Shown here piece by piece: positions 8,427 through 12,764 of a stretch of DNA of 13,065 nucleotides (positions are counted from its first letter, which is position 1; every line of letters begins with the position of its first letter). Under the pieces are notes generated by a model that saw only the letters and a program-made list of their open reading frames with translations, searched no databases and was not told where the DNA came from. A program made the position numbers and the translations under genes. Origin of the DNA: Deltaproteobacteria bacterium (GTDB lineage Bacteria > Desulfobacterota > Syntrophia > Syntrophales > UBA2210). The stretch spans positions 1 through 13,065 of the forward strand of contig JAUVXT010000042.1 of NCBI GenBank assembly GCA_030603465.1, given 5' to 3'.

Positions 8427-8648
8427 TCATGAGCTTGTTTTTGTTGTATTCCGGTCTGTTTTTTCTTTCAGTTTATTCAGGAAATTAGGAAGACTGTCCG
8501 AATTCAGGTAATAGAATCGATATTTATGGCAATAATCCAAATAATATCTAAACCATTTTTTATAATAATCGTGGGATGTGGCGGGTATATTCCTATCGGT
8601 AAGGAAAGAGCCGAAACTTGCGACTACGCTTTCGGGTACCTTCAGCAT
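8427..8648 (-). pseudogene. intI: N-terminal piece of the integron integrase, separated by a one-base frameshift
   Basis: This is a 73-codon frame starting MLKVPESVVASFGSF and ending KLKEKTDRNTTKTSS. Its helical content (DYYKKWFRYYLDYCHKYRFYY) resembles the extra N-terminal domain of the long integron integrases known from deltaproteobacteria. On the minus strand the sequence GAAAAAACAG (A-run at plus 8459-8464) marks the break. Removing one A joins KLKEK to QTGIQQKQAHESVHLFYELAG and on into the catalytic frame, giving about 457 residues from ATG 8648 to the stop at 7274. The single-base homopolymer change is either a real inactivating or attenuating mutation or a sequencing/assembly error. 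GGATAACTCAAA precedes the ATG, with no strong ribosome site. Confidence 0.7.
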
Positions 8649-8657
8649 TTTGAGTTA

Positions 8658-8704
8658 TCCTGCTAACAGCGTACAATTCAATATTGAGTGATATCCTGTT
8701 AGGA
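8658..8704. promoter_or_regulatory. attI/operator-like inverted repeat between intI and the first cassette
   Basis: CTAACAG (8663-8669) and CTGTTAG (8696-8702) form a perfect 7-bp inverted repeat around the 10-bp palindrome TCAATATTGA (8678-8687). The arms sit within near-direct repeats ATCCTGCTA and ATCCTGTTA. It lies where attI accessory binding sites and the intI promoter are expected. It could be integrase-binding repeats, a repressor operator, or the remains of an old attC. Confidence 0.4.
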
Positions 8705-8715
8705 GACACTGTCAA
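8688..8715 (-). promoter_or_regulatory. intI: candidate intI promoter
   Basis: On the minus strand TTGACA (8715-8710, perfect -35) is followed after 16 nt by TATCAC (8693-8688, 4/6 match to -10), about 40 nt before the ATG at 8648. A second TTGACA lies at 8737-8732. The -10 overlaps the attI-like inverted repeat, so whatever binds there could control the integrase. No convincing LexA site is visible. Confidence 0.35.
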
Positions 8716-8778
8716 TACACAAAGGAAAGCGTGTCAAGGTTTTTTATTTTGGAGTTATGCCGGTCAGTACAATAATTT

Positions 8779-8785
8779 GTTAGCC
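8779..8785 (+). other. attI x cassette 1 crossover point (R' box GTTAGCC)
   Basis: GTTAGCC is the junction between attI and the first cassette, with the cut expected between G and TT. It is the exact reverse complement of GGCTAAC, the R'' box of the attC that closes cassette 1 at 9561, as expected if the TTAGCC travelled with that cassette. The core site starts 32 nt before the TIR gene ATG. Confidence 0.75.
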
Positions 8786-8810
8786 TCCATACAACACAAA
8801 GGGGTCACAA

Positions 8811-9566
8811 ATGAGCAATACGATCGTCGAGCGCCTATCCAAGCTTGTTGATGAAGGCGATGGGGTTGAAAACGATACTTGGGGTGAACGATGGGCGTTA
8901 AAAGTAAGAGCATTTCTTGAAGCAACCGATGCAGCCGACGAGCGCAACAGCTTTGTAAGCCTGAACTCAACGGATTTCTGGAATACGCACGCTTTGCGCT
9001 TGGGATACTTACAAGGACTATTAGCCAAGGCTGAAGCAAATGCAGGTTCGCAGGCGGAAGCAGAGTTAACTTCAAAAAAATCTGCAATCTCACCACCCTC
9101 AAAAAAACACGACCCCCGAAAGGTGTTTATTGTCCACGGACATGACAACGAAGCAAAGGAAACAGCTGCACGATTCATAGAAAGGCTCGGTCTTCAACCC
9201 GTCATTCTTCATGAGCAAGCCAACGCTGGTCGCACAATCATTGAAAAGTTTGAAAGCTACTCAGACGATATAGCTTTCGCGGTTGTCTTGCTTACGCCAG
9301 ATGATGTTGGATCTGTCGCCTCTGATGCATCGAACCTCAAACCTCGGGCAAGACAGAACGTGATCATGGAACTTGGGTACTTTATGGGAAGACTGAGTCG
9401 CCTCAGTGTTTGTGCCCTATACAAGGGAGGGGTTGAGTTGCCCTCCGACTACCAGGGTGTCCTTTACATTGAGATGGATTCAGCGGGTGTTTGGAAATCC
9501 AAGATTGCCCAAGAGTTCGTACAAGCCAAACTCCCAATCAACCTCGAGGCACTGCTTGGTGGCTAA
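8811..9566 (+). CDS. cassette 1: TIR-like nucleotide-binding protein, predicted NADase/defence protein
   Basis: This 251-residue protein has two parts. Residues 1-85 are a helical region without a recognised fold (TWGERWALKVRAFLEATD ... DFWNTHALRLGYLQGLL). After a low-complexity linker, about 104-245 is a TIR-like domain of the PF10137 type, the TIR kind also found in CBASS/Pycsar effectors. It reads KVFIVHGHD (104-112), EQANAGRTIIEKFE, AVVLLTPDDVG (157-167), then RARQNVIMELGYFMGRL (179-195) and SDYQGVLYI. E187 in the NVIMELG motif is the likely catalytic glutamate. TIR proteins of this kind are known or suspected to cleave NAD+ during phage infection. NADase activity here is inferred. ATG 8811 has AAAGGGG 6 nt upstream. 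The TAA stop lies inside the R'' box of attC1, a compact cassette layout. No cyclase or Argonaute partner is nearby, so it would act alone. Confidence 0.85.
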   Translation: MSNTIVERLSKLVDEGDGVENDTWGERWALKVRAFLEATDAADERNSFVSLNSTDFWNTHALRLGYLQGLLAKAEANAGSQAEAELTSKKSAISPPSKKHDPRKVFIVHGHDNEAKETAARFIERLGLQPVILHEQANAGRTIIEKFESYSDDIAFAVVLLTPDDVGSVASDASNLKPRARQNVIMELGYFMGRLSRLSVCALYKGGVELPSDYQGVLYIEMDSAGVWKSKIAQEFVQAKLPINLEALLGG

Positions 9567-9619
9567 CCAATCACTGGTGCGGACGCAAAAAGCCGCGCCG
9601 CACAGTTCAACCGTTAGCA
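9561..9619 (+). other. attC1 (closing cassette 1)
   Basis: The R'' box GGCTAAC (9561-9567) and R' box GTTAGCA (9613-9619) bracket a hairpin. In the hairpin GTGCGGACGC pairs with GCGCCGCAC, leaving one extra unpaired A, the extrahelical base that orients attC recombination. Total length is 59 bp, within the usual attC range. The R'' complements the R' at 8779, and the TTAGCA belongs to cassette 2. Confidence 0.85.
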
Positions 9620-9635
9620 GCCTATAGGAAAATCA

Positions 9636-10163
9636 GTGAAAATAAGAGAATCCGTAGAAAACGACAAAAAGTCTATCAGAAAGGTTCACCAAAATGCGTT
9701 TGATCAATCCGAGGGAGAAACTGTCTCTCAACTTGCTATTGATCTTTTAGAGGACAAAACAGCATTGCCAATTCTTTCTCTTGTAGCCGAACAGGATAAC
9801 GAAATTATTGGCAACGTTATTTTTAGTTCAGTAAACATTGAAGGTGTTGAGGGAGTTTCATCTTATATTCTGGCTCCCTTAGCAGTTACAAGGTTTGCGC
9901 AAAGAAAAGGAATAGGAACACTGCTAATTAATAAAGGGCTTGAAACTCTAAAAGAGCGTGGCGCTGAGATAGTCCTTGTATATGGTGATCCAAATTATTA
10001 CATGCGCACTGGCTTCAAGGCAGGCCACAATCTTAAGCCACCCCATAAATTGAAATACCCTGAAGAAGCTTGGATGGCTCAGGAGCTTGTAGAAAGCATC
10101 CTTACAAAAACGCAAGGTACGGTTCGATGTGCCATGTCATTAAGTTCACCAGAGTATTGGTAA
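9636..10163 (+). CDS. cassette 2: GNAT family N-acetyltransferase (YhbS-like)
   Basis: This 175-residue acetyltransferase uses acetyl-CoA to acetylate a small molecule or protein amine; the substrate is not predictable. The layout is that of the YhbS branch: KIRESVENDKKSIRKVHQNAF at the N-terminus, then LSLVAEQDNEIIGNVIFS. LAPLAVTRFAQRKGIGTLLINKGLE (about 87-112) contains the acetyl-CoA pyrophosphate loop, RFAQRKGIG. It continues VLVYGDPNYYMRTGF and EEAWMAQEL. The start is GTG at 9636, with AGGA six nt upstream, just after the attC1 crossover. The gene ends 3 nt before the R'' box of attC2. GNAT enzymes are frequent integron passengers; a resistance role is possible but unsupported. Confidence 0.85.
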   Translation: MKIRESVENDKKSIRKVHQNAFDQSEGETVSQLAIDLLEDKTALPILSLVAEQDNEIIGNVIFSSVNIEGVEGVSSYILAPLAVTRFAQRKGIGTLLINKGLETLKERGAEIVLVYGDPNYYMRTGFKAGHNLKPPHKLKYPEEAWMAQELVESILTKTQGTVRCAMSLSSPEYW

Positions 10164-10166
10164 AGC

Positions 10167-10190
10167 TGCTAACTCATATGAACCGCACCT
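10167..10190 (+). other. attC2, left half only
   Basis: TGCTAAC (10167-10173) is the exact reverse complement of GTTAGCA at the start of cassette 2 (9613-9619), so this is that cassette's R'' box. The following TCATATGAACCGCACC would be the L'' side. No matching L' or R' follows before the next gene. The right half of the site, and the left end of the next cassette, appear to be deleted. Confidence 0.65.
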
Positions 10191-10226
10191 TTGTCAATAG
10201 GCAAAAAATCCCTTTAGGGGAAAATC

Positions 10227-10505
10227 ATGAAGACAAAATTAACGAAAGAAGAAAAGGAAGTTCTCGATAGCTTCGAGAAAGACGAGTGGGTGCCCGTTGC
10301 AAACCTCGCGAAAAGAAAAAAAGAGTTAATTGCCTATGCCCGTAATACTTTGCGGAAGGACAAGAGGCTGAATATTCGGATCTCTGAAAGAGATCTCCTT
10401 GAGCTTCAGAAAAGAGCAGTTAATGAAGGCCTACCCTATCAGACTTATGTATCAAGTATTCTCCACAAATTTGTTAATGGGTTTTTGATCGAAGCGAGGA
10501 AATAA
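10227..10505 (+). CDS. cassette 3: orphan ribbon-helix-helix (CopG/COG5304-like) antitoxin
   Basis: This 92-residue protein has a charged N-terminal part (TKEEKEVLDSFEKDEW). Its C-terminal ribbon-helix-helix region is RLNIRISERDLLELQKRA then EGLPYQTYVSSILHKFV. This is the pattern of CopG-like antitoxins that follow a BrnT/RelE-type toxin gene and both neutralise it and repress the operon. No toxin is present upstream. The space is taken by the truncated attC2, and only 53 nt separate the R'' box from the ATG. The toxin was probably lost in the deletion that removed half of attC2. AGGGGA at about 10216 gives a ribosome site. The antitoxin fold call is good; the orphan history is inference. Confidence 0.75.
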   Translation: MKTKLTKEEKEVLDSFEKDEWVPVANLAKRKKELIAYARNTLRKDKRLNIRISERDLLELQKRAVNEGLPYQTYVSSILHKFVNGFLIEARK

Positions 10506-10511
10506 AAAAAC

Positions 10512-10566
10512 GGCCAACCATTCGTTCAAGCCGATCGCTACGCTCCGGCTGATTTTTTCGTCCAAA
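10512..10566 (+). other. attC3, degenerate R' box
   Basis: The R'' box GGCCAAC (10512-10518) lies 6 nt after the antitoxin stop. TCAAGCCG pairs with CGGCTGA, leaving one extra A unpaired, and the tip is ATCGCTACGCTC. The tail GATTTTTTCGT is shared with attC4. The expected R' GTT is replaced by GTCCAAA (10560-10566). The site may therefore be inactive or a fusion scar. Confidence 0.6.
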
Positions 10567-10569
10567 CAA

Positions 10570-10716
10570 GCCAACATGTATGCATATGATGCCTACTTCC
10601 TGGATTGCGCTATCAATAAAAGGGGACAGTTGGCAGTTCCAGATTTGTGGATGAAATCGAGAAGAAAATTGCAAGGCGAGTGTAGTTTTGTGGACAAGGG
10701 AGACCGAGCAAAGTAA
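10570..10716 (+). pseudogene. C-terminal relic of a PIN-domain (VapC-like) toxin
   Basis: The frame reads through ANMYAYDAYFLDCAIN, then LAVPDLWMKSRRKLQ, and stops with TAA at 10714-10716. YAYDAYFLxCA is a hallmark of the last acidic motif of VapC-type PIN ribonucleases. In intact proteins it is followed by a LLTLD-like strand and a short C-terminal helix. Only this end remains (about 46 codons from ATG 10576). The first three-quarters of the domain and any antitoxin partner are absent, and the homology begins within about 10 nt of the attC3 crossover. It is taken as a dead remnant. No ribosome site supports it as a separate small gene. Confidence 0.5.
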
Positions 10717-10763
10717 ATAAATCTGCCCGCTTTCCCCCGTTGGCATCATGAAAAGATTTTTCT

Positions 10764-10792
10764 TTGACATGCTCAACAACTACACGTATAAT
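10764..10792 (+). promoter_or_regulatory. perfect consensus sigma-70 promoter of the toxin-antitoxin pair
   Basis: TTGACA (10764-10769), a 17-nt spacer and TATAAT (10787-10792) match the sigma-70 consensus at all 12 positions. The predicted start point, near 10799, leaves a leader of about 20 nt containing AAGGAGG before the antitoxin ATG. Cassettes often lack promoters; toxin-antitoxin cassettes are the usual exception. Confidence 0.85.
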
Positions 10793-10801
10793 GCACGTGT
10801 A
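10781..10801 (+). promoter_or_regulatory. operator-like inverted repeat over the -10 box
   Basis: TACACGT (10781-10787) and ACGTGTA (10795-10801) form a perfect 7-bp inverted repeat with a 7-nt spacer, spanning the TATAAT. Ribbon-helix-helix antitoxins bind short palindromes like this at their own promoter. It is therefore the likely autoregulatory site of the antitoxin encoded 20 nt downstream. Confidence 0.65.
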
Positions 10802-10820
10802 AAGGAGAAGGAGGCGTGCT

Positions 10821-11051
10821 ATGCAGAAGAAATTAACCATAACAATAGATGAAGAAGTATATAAAGGGCTCCATAAAATCATTGGACCACGCAAAATTAG
10901 CAGATTTGTACAGGAAATAGTTCGTCCTCATGTTGTGCGTCCTAATTATGAGTCCGCCTACGCTGAGATGGCAAAGGACAAAAATCGGGAGAATGAAGCC
11001 CTGGAGTGGGCCGAAATTACATTCAAGGATATGGATCATGAAACGATGTGA
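10821..11051 (+). CDS. cassette 4: ribbon-helix-helix antitoxin of a MazF-type module
   Basis: This 76-residue antitoxin begins with the DNA-binding ribbon (KKLTITIDEEVYKGL) followed by helices (GPRKISRFVQEIVRPHVV). An acidic C-terminal tail (ENEALEWAEITFKDMDHE) would wrap the toxin. It is CopG/RHH rather than the AbrB-fold MazE of E. coli, a pairing well known for other MazF homologues. ATG 10821 has AAGGAGG 6 nt upstream, the strongest ribosome site in the array, which would favour antitoxin over toxin synthesis. It overlaps the toxin start by 14 nt. Expression is probably set by its own promoter and the 7-bp inverted repeat. Confidence 0.85.
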   Translation: MQKKLTITIDEEVYKGLHKIIGPRKISRFVQEIVRPHVVRPNYESAYAEMAKDKNRENEALEWAEITFKDMDHETM

Positions 11052-11361
11052 AGTCTGGTGGGTAAATTTCGATCCTTCTGTCGGTGGGGAGATAAAAAAG
11101 AAGCGTCCTGCCGTAATCATAAGTAATGATGCATCAAATAAATTCCTTAATAGAGTCCAAGTCGTTCCTCTTACAAGCAAAACAGATCGTCTCTATCCCA
11201 GTGAGGCACTGGTTGATTTTGAAGGTAAAGAAAGCAAGGCAATGGCAGATCAATTGGCCACGGTAAGCAAATTAAGGCTTTTTAACCGCGCTGGTATTCT
11301 TTCTGAAAATGATATGCGCAAAGTTGAGGAAGCCGTTAAGATTCAACTTGGCATTCATTAA
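11038..11361 (+). CDS. mazF: cassette 4: MazF/PemK family mRNA-cleaving toxin
   Basis: This is a sequence-specific endoribonuclease toxin of 107 residues, full length for MazF. The SH3-like barrel begins CEVWWVNFDPSVGGEIKKKRPAVIIS; the G-x-E-x-x-K-x-R-P motif with R23 is the conserved active-site loop. VVPLTSKTD (42-50) carries the second catalytic strand (T46/S47). ADQLATVSKLRL (70-81) is the family's third motif. A longer frame exists from 10930. The ATG at 11038 gives the family N-terminus (MKRCEVWW) and the 14-nt overlap with the antitoxin typical of coupled modules, so it is the start chosen. The gene ends 6 nt before attC4. Stabilisation of the array is the usual role proposed for such modules. 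Confidence 0.92.
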   Translation: MKRCEVWWVNFDPSVGGEIKKKRPAVIISNDASNKFLNRVQVVPLTSKTDRLYPSEALVDFEGKESKAMADQLATVSKLRLFNRAGILSENDMRKVEEAVKIQLGIH

Positions 11362-11367
11362 GAAAAT

Positions 11368-11424
11368 GCCGACCAGTCAATCCAGCCGATCTCGTAAACT
11401 CGGAGGCGGATTTTTTCGTTAGCC
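11368..11424 (+). other. attC4 (closing cassette 4)
   Basis: This 57-bp site ends in R' GTTAGCC (11418-11424). AATCCAGCC pairs with GGCGGATT, leaving one extra A, and CCGA/TCGG makes an inner stem. It shares GCCGATC and GGATTTTTTCGT-type segments with attC3. The R'' region GCCGACC (11368-11374) departs from the usual AAC ending. The TTAGCC at the right end belongs to cassette 5. Confidence 0.7.
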
Positions 11425-11479
11425 AAAATTATGAATCATATTCACCAAAAACCAAAAAATCCTATGGAGGACTCTTTGT

Positions 11480-12034
11480 ATGGGCGACAATATTTGCCCG
11501 TGGTGGTTAGCATATACATTTGACAACCCTTTTCGGCACTTTTTTCACAATCCTGAGAAAAAGCTCGGTTCATATGTGGCCAAAGGTATGACGGTCTTGG
11601 ATGTGGGCTGTGGGATGGGGTTCTTTTCCATTGGTCTTGCTAAGATCGTCGGCGATAAGGGTCGTGTCATTGCCGCTGATATCCAGCCGAAGATGTTAAG
11701 AGCGTTGGAAAAGCGTTCTGAAAAAGTAGGTGTTTCGAATATAATCCATCTTCATCGAAGTGAACCTAACAAACTTGGCGTTGGTACTCCTGTTGATTTC
11801 ATTCTCGCCTTCTGGATGATACACGAAGTTCCTGACCCAAAAATATTCTTTCATCAGGTTCGTTCATGCCTCAAGTCAAATGGAAGGATTCTTATCGCCG
11901 AACCAAAGTTTCATGTTTCATTAAAAAGGTTCCAAGAGATTCTGGTTTCAGCTCAAGAGTCAGGCTTGAATATATGTGAGACTCCATTCTTTAGGTTTAG
12001 TCGGTCTGCTGTTCTCAAGAATGATTCATTGTAA
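11480..12034 (+). CDS. cassette 5, gene 1: class I SAM-dependent methyltransferase
   Basis: This 184-residue Rossmann-fold methyltransferase opens CPWWLAYTFDNPFRHFFHNPEK. Motif I is VLDVGCGMGFFSIG (about 39-52). Motif II is VIAADIQPKML (about 64-74), motif IV VDFILAFWMIHEVPD, and the post-motif strand GRILIAEPKFHV. The N-terminal CPWW...NPEK...MTVLDVGCGMGFFS pattern is that of an uncharacterised group I associate with deltaproteobacteria and archaea. The substrate is unknown. ATG 11480 has GGAGG nine nt upstream. There is no strong promoter in the 55 nt after attC4, so it may rely on read-through from the toxin-antitoxin promoter. The next gene follows after 24 nt and is probably co-expressed. 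Confidence 0.85.
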   Translation: MGDNICPWWLAYTFDNPFRHFFHNPEKKLGSYVAKGMTVLDVGCGMGFFSIGLAKIVGDKGRVIAADIQPKMLRALEKRSEKVGVSNIIHLHRSEPNKLGVGTPVDFILAFWMIHEVPDPKIFFHQVRSCLKSNGRILIAEPKFHVSLKRFQEILVSAQESGLNICETPFFRFSRSAVLKNDSL

Positions 12035-12058
12035 GGTTTTTATGAAGGGTTTTATTTA

Positions 12059-12406
12059 TTGAACATGATTAAGAAGCTAGCCAACGGCATCGCAAAAACT
12101 AAGTTTGCAAGCAGGGCCATTAATGATGGTGCAGACCTCAGTGCATTTAAAGAGAAACCAACAGCTCAACATTTTTTGGGAATCTTTCTAATGTGCTGTA
12201 GTTACATCATTGGCTGGCCGGCAATAGGTTTGATTGGAGCTTTCTCTGTTTACTGGCACGAACCCATGCTTATTATCATAGGAGGTCCCCTCTTGCTTGT
12301 AATAGCACATCTGGTTTTCTTAGCGGGAATGTATCTAGCCGGGGGCAAATATGTCATGGTATTTTTTAGATGGGCAACAAGGGTTACGCTTGACAAATTA
12401 ATGTGA
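12059..12406 (+). CDS. cassette 5, gene 2: small membrane protein of unknown function
   Basis: I do not recognise a named family for this 115-residue protein. Residues 1-38 are soluble and basic (KKLANGIAKTKFASRA) with the segment DGADLSAFKEKP. Two or three hydrophobic segments follow, at about 39-62 (FLGIFLMCCSYIIGWPAIGL) and 68-97 (MLIIIGGPLLLVIAHLVFLAG). A basic tail follows, ending RWATRVTLDKLM. It should sit in the inner membrane. A TTG start at 12059 is 9 nt from GAAGGG. The ATG at 12065 is the alternative, but spacing favours TTG. It shares a cassette with the methyltransferase, which suggests a joint function. Confidence 0.65.
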   Translation: MNMIKKLANGIAKTKFASRAINDGADLSAFKEKPTAQHFLGIFLMCCSYIIGWPAIGLIGAFSVYWHEPMLIIIGGPLLLVIAHLVFLAGMYLAGGKYVMVFFRWATRVTLDKLM

Positions 12407-12450
12407 AAAAAAAGTAATATCATCTTTGCCTTTGCGGAAAATTAATATTT

Positions 12451-12511
12451 GGCTAACAACGGCATTGAGGGCACGGGGAAAAAGCCGCAGCCTGTGAGTT
12501 TAGCGTTAGTG
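12451..12511 (+). other. attC5 (closing cassette 5)
   Basis: The R'' box GGCTAAC (12451-12457) is the exact reverse complement of GTTAGCC at the start of cassette 5 (11418-11424). The right end is GTTAGTG (12505-12511), whose TTAGTG belongs to a further cassette. The inner arms pair only imperfectly. The length is 61 bp. Confidence 0.8.
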
Positions 12512-12522
12512 TTTAAAAAGTT

Positions 12523-12582
12523 ATGAAATATATTCTTCCCGGAATGGGTGCAAATTCGAAAATGTACACAGGCCCATGGAGG
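12523..12582 (+). pseudogene. cassette 6: truncated N-terminus, possibly an alpha/beta hydrolase
   Basis: A frame starts 12 nt after the attC5 crossover and reads MKYILPGMGANSKMY followed by TGPWR. It then enters the repeat block at 12581 and stops at 12622-12624. ILPGMGANSxMY resembles the first strand and oxyanion loop of alpha/beta hydrolases often seen in cassettes. About 19 codons survive. The rest, and the closing attC, were removed or displaced by the RAYT-type element. Confidence 0.4.
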
Positions 12583-12620
12583 GGAGTTCCGGGGAGTTCC
12601 GGGGACACCTTACTTAATTA
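12577..12620 (+). repeat. RAYT/REP-type repeat block at the right edge of the integron
   Basis: Two tandem copies of GGGGAGTTCC (12581-12590, 12591-12600) lead into GGGGACACCTTACTTAATTA (12601-12620). The latter is a near-identical inverted counterpart of the block at 7220-7201. It directly precedes a RAYT transposase remnant, the usual position of such repeats. Confidence 0.6.
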
Positions 12621-12655
12621 TTGACAAAAACCGGAGAACCTGATTCATTTTTAAC

Positions 12656-12760
12656 ATGGCACGAATAGCAAGAGCAGTAGTGCCGGGAATCCCGCATCAC
12701 GTAACACAGCGAGGGAACAGGCGGCAACAGACATTTTTCAACGATCATGTACGGAGATAG
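12656..12760 (+). pseudogene. N-terminal remnant of a REP-associated tyrosine transposase (RAYT)
   Basis: The frame begins MARIARAVVPGIPHHVTQRG then NRRQQTFFND, the signature start of RAYT/Y1-type single-strand transposases. It diverges after about residue 30 and stops at TAG 12758-12760. A full protein is usually over 150 residues. The HUH and tyrosine catalytic motifs, which come later, are missing, so no active enzyme is made. The break is near 12745. It falls a few bases before the ribosome site of the next gene, so a deletion joined the element to that gene's leader. Confidence 0.75.
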
Positions 12761-12764
12761 ACTT

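Noticed and set aside
8455..8470. Programmed ribosomal frameshift at the A-run of intI
   Set aside because: The classical slippery heptamer is not in the right phase and would give a -1 shift, whereas +1 is needed; a single-base insertion is simpler.
8696..8711. LexA box (CTGT-N8-ACAG) near intI, as in other integrons
   Set aside because: The best match is CTGT-N8-ACTG, which breaks the second half-site, and no alternative deltaproteobacterial LexA motif fits.
8749..8778. Cassette promoter (Pc) reading into cassette 1
   Set aside because: The only spaced pair (TTGGAG, 18 nt, TAATTT) matches 3/6 and 3/6, not enough to call.
8764..9178. Minus-strand ORFs opposite the TIR cassette
   Set aside because: They are antisense shadows of a clear TIR-domain gene and have no domain of their own.
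10618..10734. AAAAGGGGACAG and CTGCCCGCTTTC as ends of a small REP/MITE-like element
   Set aside because: The pair matches at only 9 of 12 positions, and the first copy falls within the PIN-domain relic frame (codons for NKRGQ), so coding origin is a simpler explanation.
10930..11037. Longer N-terminus for MazF from the upstream ATG
   Set aside because: These 36 codons overlap the antitoxin in another frame and do not belong to the MazF fold; the ATG at 11038 gives the family start and length.
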